A stretch of 36,230 nucleotides of DNA, taken from positions 1 through 36,230 of the forward strand of contig CALUQM010000023.1 in the NCBI GenBank assembly GCA_944322925.1. The letters run 5' to 3'. Position 1 is the stretch's first letter, and each line of letters begins with the position of its first letter. Below the pieces are notes generated by a model that made no database searches, had not been told where the DNA came from, and saw only the letters and a program-made list of their open reading frames with translations. The stretch is from an uncultured Bacteroidales bacterium (GTDB lineage Bacteria; Bacteroidota; Bacteroidia; Bacteroidales; UBA932). Below, in pieces: positions 1-8,890 of this stretch. The translations under genes were made by a program, and so were the position numbers.

Positions 1-2
1 AT

Positions 3-536
3 GTCGGCACTTCCAACGGGGACTGGTACTCCGGAAAGATAGACCCTGAAACAGGACTTCCCGACGCTATGATGCGCGACGGCACTCCCCAGGGTTATGC
101 CATAGTGGACATAGACGGAAATGAATATTCATTCCGATACAAGACAGCAGGCAGGGACGAGGACTATCAGATGACTGTCTACGGACCCAGGACAGTGGCG
201 GCCGGAGGGAAAGGCTATCCGTTCTATGTCAATTTCTTCGTAGGGAAAAGCGATGACACCGTAGAATTCAGAATCGACGGAGGGGAATGGAAGAAAATGA
301 CACGGGTTACAAACGAGGTGGATCCGGTATTCGCCAACAAAGTGTACGAATGGGACAGGACCGAAGTCAGGTTCGAAGGCAGAAGGCCGAGTTCGCTGCC
401 TGTTTACAGCACTCATCTGTGGAAAGGGAGTCTTGACTGCAGGCTGTCTCCAGGCGAACACAGGGTAGACATCATCGCCACCGACATGTTCGGCAACAAA
501 CACGGCTCGCAATACGTATATAAAATAAATGAGTAG
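3..536 (+). CDS. Calcineurin-like phosphoesterase, C-terminal part (cut by window edge)
   Basis: The reading frame is open from base 3 and ends at a TAG at 534-536; the true start lies left of the window. The visible 177 residues match the C-terminal domain found after the catalytic domain in secreted Bacteroidetes calcineurin-like phosphoesterases (MetallophosC type). Recognisable pieces are a MRDGTPQGY segment, a GNEYSFRYKTAGR segment, and near the end THLWKGSL and ATDMFGNKH. No metal-binding residues are visible because the catalytic domain is upstream. The gene ends 3 bp before the sulfatase-GH43 gene on the same strand, so the two are probably co-transcribed. In such loci these phosphoesterases are often secreted, but the substrate is unknown. 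Family assignment is from memory of domain landmarks. Confidence 0.8.
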   Translation, partial: VGTSNGDWYSGKIDPETGLPDAMMRDGTPQGYAIVDIDGNEYSFRYKTAGRDEDYQMTVYGPRTVAAGGKGYPFYVNFFVGKSDDTVEFRIDGGEWKKMTRVTNEVDPVFANKVYEWDRTEVRFEGRRPSSLPVYSTHLWKGSLDCRLSPGEHRVDIIATDMFGNKHGSQYVYKINE

Positions 537-539
537 ACA

Positions 540-2963
540 ATGACAGGCAAGACAATTTCCGGAGCAGTGTCAGGAATGGCCCTGCTTCCGTTTTTCATTT
601 CATGCGGACAGACTTCTCCTGACGAAAGGCCGAATGTCATACTGATCTATGTCGATGACATGGGGTACTCGGATACCGGGATGTACGGGGGCAGATTCAC
701 TCCGACTCCGAACATAGACAGGATAGGTCGGGAAGGCATAGTCTTCGAGCAGTATTACACGGCATGTCCCATAAGTTCGCCGTCGAGGGTAGGCGTTACC
801 ACAGGCATGTACCCTGCGAAATGGGGAATCACGACCTTCCTCAACGACAGGAAATCCAATTACAGAAACGAATCCAACGACTTCCTCCTTGCCGATGCCC
901 CTACCCTTGCCAGGTCTCTCCGTGAAGCAGGGTACCGTACTGCCCATTTCGGGAAATGGCACATGGGTGGCGGCAGAGACGTGACCGGCGAACCGCAGAT
1001 TACGGAATACGGTTTCGAAGAGTACAGTTCCACATGGGAAAGCCCTGATCCTGATCCACTGCTTACGGCTGCGGACTGGATATGGAGCGACAGGGACAGC
1101 ATAAAAAGATGGGACCGGACTAGATATTTCGTGGACAAGACTCTCGACTTTCTCTCCAGACACAAGGGAGAACCATGCTATGTGAACCTCTGGCCTGACG
1201 ACATGCACACTCCTTACGTACCGTCGCAGGAAGCATACGAAAAGGGTGAAGGCAACAGCAGGTTCTGGGACAGGCAAGTCAATTTCACCCCTGTCCTTGC
1301 CGAACTCGACCGTCAGATAGGACGTCTGCTGGACGGTCTGGACAGCCTCGGGATTTCTGACAATACGATAATAATTTTCACGAGCGACAACGGACCGAAT
1401 CCGAGTTACAGGAACAGCCGCACTGCAGGACTGCGCGGACAGAAGGCCACCCTGTATGAAGGAGGCATACGCATGCCGTTCATGGTACGCTGGCCGGCGG
1501 AAATACAGGCCGGCCAGCGGAATGCCGGTACAGTCCTCTGCAGCATCGATATCTTTCCGACCATCTGTACCTTGACAGGTAGCACTCCGGTCACGGGAAA
1601 ATACGAACTCGACGGCCTTGACATGAGCGATGCGATTCTCGGAAAAGATGTCGTGCGGGAAAGCCCGCTGTTCTGGGAATTCGGAAAACAGTTCGTCGGC
1701 AAACCGCTCCCCGCAAATCCTTACCACACGAGAAGTCCCAATATCTGCATGAGGGACGGGAACTGGAAACTGATCGTGAACTACGACGGCTCCGGAGCGG
1801 AACTGTACAATCTGGAAACCGATATGTTCGAGACTGAAAACGTTGCTGCCGGAAACCCTGACATTACAAGGAAAATGTCAGAAGAAGCAATCAGATGGTT
1901 CGAGGAATCCTTCCGCAGGCATGCCGGCGAACTCGGGTGCCCGTCCATGACGGATTCATGCCCGGACCGGATAAGGACTTCCGAAATCAGATTCGGTGAT
2001 CCGTTCGTACTAAGGGCATCCGACGGGAAATATTACATGTACGGGACAGGAGGAGTGAAAGACGGATTCCGCTGCTATGTTTCCGACAATCTGGAAGAAT
2101 GGACTGACGGAGGAAGGGTTTACCGCGGCAACACAGGCAGTTCATGGACAAAAGCCAGTTTCTGGGCTCCGGAAGTCTATGAAATATCAGGAAAATATTA
2201 CATGTTTTTCAGCGCAGACTGGAAATACAATCCGGGAAACGAACAGGAGAACTTCAGGATAGGTGCAGCCGTATCGGATTCTCCCCTGGGCCCTTTCAGG
2301 GATCTGTCGGACGGACCGCTTTTCGATCCCGGCTACCCGGTTATCGATGCCAACATCCTTGCTGATGACGACGGCAGATATTACCTGTATTTTTCGAGAT
2401 GCTGCTACAAGCATCCTGTGGAGAGCGAAATTTCGCAATGGGCAAGGGAAAATGGAATGTTTGATGAAATAGAGGAAAGCTGGGTCTACGGAGTGGAACT
2501 CCGACAGGACTTTTCAGGCATCATCGGAGAACCTGTCCTGCTGCTCAGACCTCCTGTAAAGATGAATGACACTCAGGCGGAATGGGAAAGCCGCTCCGTA
2601 ACCTCTGGCGAGGTGAACAGAAGATGGACGGAAGGGTCTTTCATTGTCAGGAAAGACGGTCTGTACTACATGATGTATTCGGCCAATTTCTTCGGCGGAG
2701 CAGACTATGCGGTCGGTTATGCCACTTCAGACTCCCCTCTCGGACCTTTCGTCAAGTCTGATGACAACCCGATTCTGGAAAAGAACACAGACAAAGGAGG
2801 GGATATCACAGGAGTCGGACACAGCAGCATAACCGTTTCGGCCGACGGCAAACAACTCTACTGCGTATTTCACGGCAGAACGGAAGCTACCGGAGATGAC
2901 AGAATAGTTTTCATCAGGAAAATGGCTGTCGGCAACGGCCGCATCTCGGTATCTCTCGACTGA
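540..2963 (+). CDS. Sulfatase-GH43 fusion lipoprotein
   Basis: 807 residues with two catalytic modules. A lipoprotein-like signal ends at FISC (about residue 22). Residues 30-450 are an S1-type arylsulfatase: NVILIYVDDMGYSD metal-site segment, the maturation motif Ser79-Ser80-Pro81-Ser82-Arg83, a GKWHMGG segment and a TSDNGPN segment. Residues 475-807 are a five-bladed GH43-type propeller. Its likely catalytic residues are Asp487 (FGDPFV, base), Asp603 (VIDANI, pKa modulator) and Glu698 (WTEGSF, acid). GH43 enzymes are usually beta-xylosidases or alpha-L-arabinofuranosidases, so the protein could remove a sulfate and then the sugar that carried it. It follows the phosphoesterase gene by 3 bp and converges on the GH-A gene with a 9-bp gap. 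The frame is continuous with no sign of a sequencing join. Confidence 0.88.
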   Translation: MTGKTISGAVSGMALLPFFISCGQTSPDERPNVILIYVDDMGYSDTGMYGGRFTPTPNIDRIGREGIVFEQYYTACPISSPSRVGVTTGMYPAKWGITTFLNDRKSNYRNESNDFLLADAPTLARSLREAGYRTAHFGKWHMGGGRDVTGEPQITEYGFEEYSSTWESPDPDPLLTAADWIWSDRDSIKRWDRTRYFVDKTLDFLSRHKGEPCYVNLWPDDMHTPYVPSQEAYEKGEGNSRFWDRQVNFTPVLAELDRQIGRLLDGLDSLGISDNTIIIFTSDNGPNPSYRNSRTAGLRGQKATLYEGGIRMPFMVRWPAEIQAGQRNAGTVLCSIDIFPTICTLTGSTPVTGKYELDGLDMSDAILGKDVVRESPLFWEFGKQFVGKPLPANPYHTRSPNICMRDGNWKLIVNYDGSGAELYNLETDMFETENVAAGNPDITRKMSEEAIRWFEESFRRHAGELGCPSMTDSCPDRIRTSEIRFGDPFVLRASDGKYYMYGTGGVKDGFRCYVSDNLEEWTDGGRVYRGNTGSSWTKASFWAPEVYEISGKYYMFFSADWKYNPGNEQENFRIGAAVSDSPLGPFRDLSDGPLFDPGYPVIDANILADDDGRYYLYFSRCCYKHPVESEISQWARENGMFDEIEESWVYGVELRQDFSGIIGEPVLLLRPPVKMNDTQAEWESRSVTSGEVNRRWTEGSFIVRKDGLYYMMYSANFFGGADYAVGYATSDSPLGPFVKSDDNPILEKNTDKGGDITGVGHSSITVSADGKQLYCVFHGRTEATGDDRIVFIRKMAVGNGRISVSLD

Positions 2964-2972
2964 TGCAAAAAA

Positions 2973-4631
2973 TCACTTCGCGGCTTCCGCCCCGCCTGTA
3001 TTGAAAGTAAGTTTCGTAATAGAACGGGCAGGAATATCCAGACGGAAGCGGTCTGACTCTTCCGGAGAAACGACGAATGAGGTACCGGAATCGGGAGTGT
3101 CGTCAGTCCACTGCAGGACATTGACTTTTCCGGAAATTCCGGTGCCTGAGATTTCGAAAAGATAATCTTCATACGACTTTGCCCCGGCCTTGCCGGCTTT
3201 CGCGCACATGTTGACAAGAAAAACATTGACCTCCCCGTCACTGCGGATATAGGCCCGGGTCTGAAGCAAACCCCGCGTCATGGTGTCTTCCCCGTCATGA
3301 TCGGTCATCCGGATCGGCTGCGAACCGTAAATGGCAAGGGAATACGCCCTCATCAGCTGACCGCGGAGAGTCGCATCCGCCGGATAAGCCCACCACATGA
3401 AGGCATCGAGTCCGAGATCCGTCTGATCGAACATTGCACAGAGAGCCTGTTCCGCGTGATAAAGCATGTCCGCCTTGGCCTCGTCATCATTGTCCCAGTG
3501 AGGTTCGGTAGCCCAGAACTCGCGCTCCCTGTCTGACTGGGCGCATTCGAATTCCGCTGTCAGGGCATTGAAATAACCGGTCTTGTGGTGTTTCGGATAA
3601 TAGTGGGTTCCGTAAATGTCGAGTCTGTCGCCCAGTCCTGAGGAAAACAACGTATTGATCCAGCTTTTGCTGAAATCAAGTTCGGGATTGTACCTTTCGG
3701 GTCCTATCATCTGCGGTACCTTGAGACCCTCGGCTGCGGCCGTTTCCCGGACGATGTCCACCACCTCGGCGAATTTCTCCGGAGTGATGCCGCCTTCATT
3801 GAAATTCGTCTCGTTGTCGATTCCGAGCACATCCACTTCGACTCCCTGAGCCTTCATATATCTGAGATAATCCATGAGCATCACGGCATATTTTTCAGGA
3901 TCTATGCCACGGTTGCCGTCCATCACCCATTCAGGGAAAGAAGTCTTGCCGTCGAGTTTCTTGCTGGCCATTACGTAGAATTCCCTCGTTCCTCTGTATT
4001 TGCGGGCATTGGCTATGGAAGACAACACCTTGTCATATATACCGTCACCGACAACACCTTCTGCAGTATGCCCGCCGTTCTTCGCATCCCCGTAAATGGG
4101 AATCCTGACACCGTTCATGCCGTCAGTGCCGAAAAGCAGGGAGGCCTTCTGCTCATTCGTCAAGGCTCCGGCGCTTCCTTTAAGATCGAAGAAGAAATAT
4201 CTTGCCACCCGGCCGTAAGGTTCGTCGGGATATATGACGGCATCTGCCTTCTCTTCCGTTTTTACATAATCCGGGAGAACAGCAGAGAAAACTCTCTGCT
4301 GATTCCCGCAACGTAAAACAAACTGCTGGACGGCATTCCATTTTCCGGTAAGACTTGCCGGATCAGGATAGACAGTCACTCCTTCCCCGCAATCATAATC
4401 GGCTCCGGTTATCGACAACGGATCAGATATGCCTGGAAAAGTCACGGTCGACTTTTCTTCATCCACGATACCTTCTACATTGCCCGAAAGGGTTTTCAGG
4501 ATAAAACTTTCGAATGTCGGAATCCTGTCGCCGTCCGCGTTTTCCGCCCCCGAGCATGAACAGAATACGGCGACGAGTACAGCAGCTAAAAACAGCACCG
4601 ACAGCCTTGTATGAATCACGGAATACTTCAT
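2973..4631 (-). CDS. Clan GH-A glycoside hydrolase lipoprotein (GH30/GH39-like)
   Basis: 552 residues. The N-terminus is a hydrophobic signal followed by FCSCSG, consistent with a lipoprotein. Residues about 38-120 form a small beta-sandwich-like domain often found before catalytic modules in Bacteroidetes secreted enzymes (DUF5018-like). Residues about 140-460 look like a (beta/alpha)8 barrel of clan GH-A. The probable acid/base is Glu274 (GIDNETNF, the Asn-Glu pair typical of the clan) and the probable nucleophile is Glu376 (ATEPHW). A C-terminal beta domain (about 465-545) follows, as in GH30. It is the last gene of the PUL operon, 6 bp after the LRR lipoprotein. I cannot fix the GH family or substrate by eye; GH30, GH39 or an unassigned GH-A family are possible. 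Confidence 0.72.
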   Translation of the reverse strand: MKYSVIHTRLSVLFLAAVLVAVFCSCSGAENADGDRIPTFESFILKTLSGNVEGIVDEEKSTVTFPGISDPLSITGADYDCGEGVTVYPDPASLTGKWNAVQQFVLRCGNQQRVFSAVLPDYVKTEEKADAVIYPDEPYGRVARYFFFDLKGSAGALTNEQKASLLFGTDGMNGVRIPIYGDAKNGGHTAEGVVGDGIYDKVLSSIANARKYRGTREFYVMASKKLDGKTSFPEWVMDGNRGIDPEKYAVMLMDYLRYMKAQGVEVDVLGIDNETNFNEGGITPEKFAEVVDIVRETAAAEGLKVPQMIGPERYNPELDFSKSWINTLFSSGLGDRLDIYGTHYYPKHHKTGYFNALTAEFECAQSDREREFWATEPHWDNDDEAKADMLYHAEQALCAMFDQTDLGLDAFMWWAYPADATLRGQLMRAYSLAIYGSQPIRMTDHDGEDTMTRGLLQTRAYIRSDGEVNVFLVNMCAKAGKAGAKSYEDYLFEISGTGISGKVNVLQWTDDTPDSGTSFVVSPEESDRFRLDIPARSITKLTFNTGGAEAAK

Positions 4632-4637
4632 GACTGA

Positions 4638-6113
4638 CTATAATTGGGGTTCTTCCTTAATCGCTGCCGACACTTTCTTGAACTGGTTGGCATTCTGATA
4701 CCTTGCTCCCCAGGCTGTTATATAGGCATCGGAGCATCCGGCAGGGACATAAATGGTATCGAGGAAATTGACATTGAACGTATTGTTGGCATTGCTGGCA
4801 AGTTCCGGCGGAGTCGTTCCGAGGAAATGCACGACGAGTTTCACTGTGAACTGCGTATTGAAAATCTTGTCCATGTACTCGAGCGAAGCCGGCATCACCA
4901 CGTCATGCAGGGCGGCACAGCCGTTAAGGGCTCCCTGTTCGGCACGTCTCAACTTCGAATCGGAAGGGAAATTCACGGTCGTGAGTTTCTTGCAGTTGTT
5001 GAAACTCTGTACGCCGAGGACCTCGAGAGAAGCTGGAAAATCCACGACTGTCAAGGCGCAGTTCCTGAACGCGGTCTCACCGATAGAGGTCAGAGTGGAA
5101 TTCTCTTCGAATTCGAGGGTGGCAAGAGCCGAACAGTTGTCGAAAGCTGCCTGGCCTATTTCCGTGATATTCGCAGGAATCCGGACTCCGGTTATTTCCT
5201 TGTTCTGAAGAAGGAGGCTGGCCGGAACCACGGAAGTGGAGAAATAGATCTTTCCTGTCCCGTTTTCATATTCGGAAACATAGCCTGCAACCGTGATTTC
5301 AGACGGTGCCGTGTACTCTATGTAATATTCAGGCATGGCGAATTCGAAGACTTCGAGCTGTGTCATTTCTCCGGCCCTGAACGCGACAGGCACCGGAAAT
5401 TCCACCTCGGCAATGACACCGTCGGACTGGGTGACAGACACTTTGTAGCCGGAAGGAAGAGCCTGCGGCGCAACAAGGAAGTCGACATAGTCTCCCGACT
5501 CGTGCACAGTCATCGCGACAGTCTTGGAAACACCTGCTCCTGCCGTCCCGACAGCCCCTATGGACATGGGACCGACTCCAGGAGACACCATGAAACGGGT
5601 CGTTCCTGAAAGAGCTTCGCTTCCCATGGGCGTCAGCGAAACCTTCGTAATGTCTATGTCGTCACGGGGATTGCTGAACGGTATGCGTGCCGTGGCACAT
5701 GCCTGGTTCATGGAGAACTCCGTACCTGCCGATATGAAAATGCCGTCATAGCCGGTCTGGTCGGCGGCTATGTCTGCCGATATGACAAACTGATTCCCGT
5801 CAATGGAGGCTGCAGCTCCCTCCTGATATGGATAAAGCATGCAGTAAGAGTCCGATATCACCCCCTCTCCGACAAATGCGCCGGAATTATAGGCAAACAT
5901 CATGTTGGTGGCGACATCCCGGGATGAAAATACAGTAATATTGTCTGCCGGTCCGAATTCCGATCCGGACGGGGCAGCTATGGAAATTTCTCCCGACTCG
6001 GCCCTGAGGTAATCAGGCCAGACACCTTGCGGCTGCTCCAGTTCCTTGTCGGTACAGCCGGCGAGCAGGGCAAGAGCAAGCACCGGCATGAATATATTTT
6101 TCGCTGAAAACAT
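4638..6113 (-). CDS. Surface lipoprotein with fimbrillin-like N-terminus and LRR_5 (BspA-type) C-terminus
   Basis: 491 residues. The signal ends at LLAGCT, a good lipobox. Residues about 25-270 resemble the fimbrillin-like (Mfa/FimB-type) beta-sandwich region of Bacteroidetes lipoproteins, including a YPYQEG strand and the DYVDFLVAPQ segment. Residues about 300-450 are BspA-type leucine-rich repeats of about 23 residues (VRIPANITEIGQAAFDNCSA type units, then LEFEENSTLTSIGETAFRNC, VDFPASLEVLGVQSFNNCK and so on), ending with an IYVPAGCSDAY capping segment. It occupies the position where PULs usually encode a SusE/F-like surface glycan-binding protein, so glycan capture or adhesion is the likely role. 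It contains no catalytic motif that I recognise. Confidence 0.8.
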   Translation of the reverse strand: MFSAKNIFMPVLALALLAGCTDKELEQPQGVWPDYLRAESGEISIAAPSGSEFGPADNITVFSSRDVATNMMFAYNSGAFVGEGVISDSYCMLYPYQEGAAASIDGNQFVISADIAADQTGYDGIFISAGTEFSMNQACATARIPFSNPRDDIDITKVSLTPMGSEALSGTTRFMVSPGVGPMSIGAVGTAGAGVSKTVAMTVHESGDYVDFLVAPQALPSGYKVSVTQSDGVIAEVEFPVPVAFRAGEMTQLEVFEFAMPEYYIEYTAPSEITVAGYVSEYENGTGKIYFSTSVVPASLLLQNKEITGVRIPANITEIGQAAFDNCSALATLEFEENSTLTSIGETAFRNCALTVVDFPASLEVLGVQSFNNCKKLTTVNFPSDSKLRRAEQGALNGCAALHDVVMPASLEYMDKIFNTQFTVKLVVHFLGTTPPELASNANNTFNVNFLDTIYVPAGCSDAYITAWGARYQNANQFKKVSAAIKEEPQL

Positions 6114-6140
6114 AATCCTTGAATTTTATCAGTTATGACT

Positions 6141-7034
6141 CTACCATTCTTCGTATCTCAGATCATTTAGAGGGTCCTGCCTGCGTGTCAGGGTTTCCTG
6201 CACCGAGTACCTGACGCCTTCCTTTTCGAAACTGTATTCGAGATTGATCACGAGGCGTTCTCCCGAATCGTCGAATGTCCCGTGTCCGTCAGTTATGGCT
6301 ATGCCTCCCTCGGCGGAGGTAACGGCAACGGTCTTGTCCGAAGGATTCATCGCAAGCTGCACCATGTCGGCGGCGTCATCTGTCGGAAGATTGCCGACGC
6401 CCTGCCGGCAGACTACATCCCTGGACAACGTACTGACATTGCGGGTGATGTTTTTGGAAAGATCGGTGTCATTGTAAGACACGGATTCCGTGATATTTCC
6501 GGATTCATCCAGAGTATTGATGACCCCCTGGACATAGTATGTACCGTGATAGGTGCTGATATACTTTATCGCTATGACGGAAGTGCTCTTGTCGACAAGA
6601 ATCGAATCCAGAGAAGAATCCACCAGACGTAGAGGCAGGGCGTAACGGGCGGTTACGGCCTCCGGCAGGTTGTAGAAATCTTCGGTAAAGTTCACCGTAA
6701 CCTCCGCAAGAGCGATGGTACTTCTCGTAACCCTCATCATCCCCGGCTCCGAAAACGAGTAGCAGTTTTCTGGAAGAAGGGTCAGGGAGGTTCCTTCAAG
6801 CAGGGACGGATCCACTTCGAATCTCACCCAGTCGTTCAGGTCCACTTCCCTCTTTCCGCCTATGGCCGCACCTGCCTTGATAGTCATGTCCCTGTCGGCT
6901 ATTACAGTCCTAAGAGGCTTCTGGGATGCAAAATATGTCGCGGAATAGTCATAATCCTTGATATAGTCCTCATAGCAGGAAACAAGGGAAAACAGGCATG
7001 CTGCAAACAGTGATATTTTGAGAATATGTTTCAT
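6141..7034 (-). CDS. DUF1735-type SusE-like surface lipoprotein
   Basis: 297 residues from the Met that begins MKHILKISLF; an in-frame Met seven codons upstream would spoil the signal peptide. The signal ends at SLVSCYED, a lipobox. The mature part starts with a segment (YSATYFASQKPLRTVI) typical of DUF1735 / BT_3987-like domains, followed by the usual Asn/Ser-rich beta-sandwich and a second domain that opens with the HGTYYVQG segment (DUF4361-like). Proteins of this kind are encoded just after SusD in many PULs and are thought to be outer-membrane glycan-binding proteins. It lies 33 bp after the second SusD gene and 27 bp before the LRR lipoprotein gene. Ligand unknown. Confidence 0.8.
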   Translation of the reverse strand: MKHILKISLFAACLFSLVSCYEDYIKDYDYSATYFASQKPLRTVIADRDMTIKAGAAIGGKREVDLNDWVRFEVDPSLLEGTSLTLLPENCYSFSEPGMMRVTRSTIALAEVTVNFTEDFYNLPEAVTARYALPLRLVDSSLDSILVDKSTSVIAIKYISTYHGTYYVQGVINTLDESGNITESVSYNDTDLSKNITRNVSTLSRDVVCRQGVGNLPTDDAADMVQLAMNPSDKTVAVTSAEGGIAITDGHGTFDDSGERLVINLEYSFEKEGVRYSVQETLTRRQDPLNDLRYEEW

Positions 7035-7067
7035 ACTTTCAAAGATTAAATCCATTATTCAAAATTG

Positions 7068-8852
7068 TCATTCCCATCCGAGATTGTTCACAAGATTCGG
7101 GCTTTTCACGCACTCGTCGTATGGAAGAGGCGCATAATAATATCTGATACCGTCGAATTTGCGGTCTTCGAGATATGTCCCGGTATCGTATATGAACTGC
7201 CCGTCTTCCTCGGTCACTGTCACTCCGTAAACCGGTTCGGTAAGGTCGAGCAGCCATCTTCTCATATCGAAGTAGCGGTGATTCTCGAAAGCGAGTTCAA
7301 GACGGCGTTCGTTCTGGATAAGTTTCCTGAACTCATCCTTGCCCAGGGCGGCGACTTCGTCGAGATAGCCCGTATCCGTAATTCCTCCAGACTTCTCCCG
7401 GATAATCTTTATGATATCGTATGCAGAATACAGACAGCCCTGCGGATTTCCTGTCGGTCCCCATGCTTCGTTTGCCGCTTCAGCATAGTTCAGGAAAACC
7501 TCGGCCTTGCGGAAGATAGGATAATAGTGCTGGACATTGGCTGCTGCAAGAGGGTCGAGCATCGCTTCGTTCTTCGAAAGGAATTTTGCAAGATAATAAC
7601 CGCTCCGGGATCCGTACTGGTCGAATGCCGGCGAATCCTTGCCACCGTAGATGACATTTAACGGCTCCCCGTTGTTCCCGAATTTTGCCCCGTGATAATA
7701 GACATTCAGATAGAAGCGGTTGTCCCTGTTGGCATACGGATTGTCCTTGTCGTAGCCGGATGCAGGATTGTCCACAGGGTATCCGTTCTTCATCGGGAAG
7801 GCATCCACGAGATTCTGGGACGGCACCGTATTGGCAGTTCCGAGATAATATGGAGGGAAATGTCTGGTTTCAAGTGCCTTGTTGTTATAATACGACCTCA
7901 TAAGGAATTCGGACGGAGTGGTATTTGCCACATCAGCCAGATCCGTCGCCTGAAGAGCATAGAATTCGGTGCCGAAGCCTTCCATCCTTATCGTTTCGTC
8001 GGCAATAAGGGCGGCTTCTTCCCATTTGGAGGCATAGGCTGCCTCGTCGGCTACCGTAAAGTCTCCCATTCCGTTGATTCTGACGACATTGTCGGGTCTG
8101 TATGCAGGACTCGCCGCATAAAGGGCCACACGGCTCTTCAGTGCAGCGGCTACAAGGGCCGTAGCCCTTCCGATATTGACATCTCCGAGTACAGGGTCCG
8201 AGCCGGAATACGATGACGGCAGATTTTCGATGGCCACGTCGCAATCGCTCATTATCTGCTGCACGCAATCCTCGTAAGTCGCCCTCTCTATCGCATCAAG
8301 GTCAGCGGCCTCGTCCTCAGTGACAAAATAGATGTACTTGGGATAGCCGAGCACCGATCCGCCGGCAACCTTGCCTCCGTACTGCTGCAGGAGCCTGAAC
8401 CCCCAGTATGCCCTGAGGAAATGTGCCTCGCCGTACAACCTTTTCTTGTATGCCTCGTCCTGTACCGGATCCACCCTGTCGTAAAGAGTATTTTCCGTCA
8501 GTCCGTTTTCAAGGAAAAGATTTACATACTGCAGCGACTTGTAGCAGTCAGCCCAGTCTGCTATGGGATTGTTCGTGGTCGAGAGCTTGCCCATTGCAAG
8601 ATTATAGGCCGTGGAATTGTAATTGTTCGTCAGGGCATTGTCCGTAGCCACGTCGAGGAAGTTCGAACCGTAACTGTCCGGTACGGCCGGCATTGCTTCG
8701 TAGGCATTGTACAAGACGCCCTGGGCCATTTCAGCCACACTCCAGATATATTTCTGGTCCCAGTCGTTGGTCGGTTTCTCCTTCCACATGCCTTCGCATG
8801 AAACCAGGGACACCGAAACGGCTGCGACTGAAAAGATTTTCGCGATTTTCAT
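7068..8852 (-). CDS. SusD/RagB-like glycan-binding lipoprotein (second pair)
   Basis: 594 residues from the start MKIAKIFSVA; a Met five codons upstream is less likely. The lipobox is SLVSC followed by EGMWKEKP. The protein shows the SusD layout: an N-terminal helical TPR core with the LYGEAHFLRAYWGFRLLQQYGG segment, a central variable binding region, and the C-terminal LIQNERRLELAFENHRYFDMRRW segment that marks the family (quoted in parts: RRLELAFENHRYFD, then MRRWLLD). It ends NNLGWE, the usual SusD ending. It sits 38 bp after its SusC partner and should form the lid of that transporter at the cell surface. Substrate not predictable by eye. Confidence 0.93.
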   Translation of the reverse strand: MKIAKIFSVAAVSVSLVSCEGMWKEKPTNDWDQKYIWSVAEMAQGVLYNAYEAMPAVPDSYGSNFLDVATDNALTNNYNSTAYNLAMGKLSTTNNPIADWADCYKSLQYVNLFLENGLTENTLYDRVDPVQDEAYKKRLYGEAHFLRAYWGFRLLQQYGGKVAGGSVLGYPKYIYFVTEDEAADLDAIERATYEDCVQQIMSDCDVAIENLPSSYSGSDPVLGDVNIGRATALVAAALKSRVALYAASPAYRPDNVVRINGMGDFTVADEAAYASKWEEAALIADETIRMEGFGTEFYALQATDLADVANTTPSEFLMRSYYNNKALETRHFPPYYLGTANTVPSQNLVDAFPMKNGYPVDNPASGYDKDNPYANRDNRFYLNVYYHGAKFGNNGEPLNVIYGGKDSPAFDQYGSRSGYYLAKFLSKNEAMLDPLAAANVQHYYPIFRKAEVFLNYAEAANEAWGPTGNPQGCLYSAYDIIKIIREKSGGITDTGYLDEVAALGKDEFRKLIQNERRLELAFENHRYFDMRRWLLDLTEPVYGVTVTEEDGQFIYDTGTYLEDRKFDGIRYYYAPLPYDECVKSPNLVNNLGWE

Positions 8853-8890
8853 GTATTTGTGTTCCATATCCTGAAATTATCTTGAAATTG

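Noticed and set aside
600-1727. A 375-residue open frame on the minus strand inside the sulfatase-GH43 gene.
   Set aside because: It is antisense to a gene with clear catalytic motifs and its translation has no recognisable domain; a compositional shadow.
4644-5609. A 321-residue plus-strand frame opposite the LRR lipoprotein.
   Set aside because: It is the mirror of repeated LRR codons and has no signal peptide or domain.
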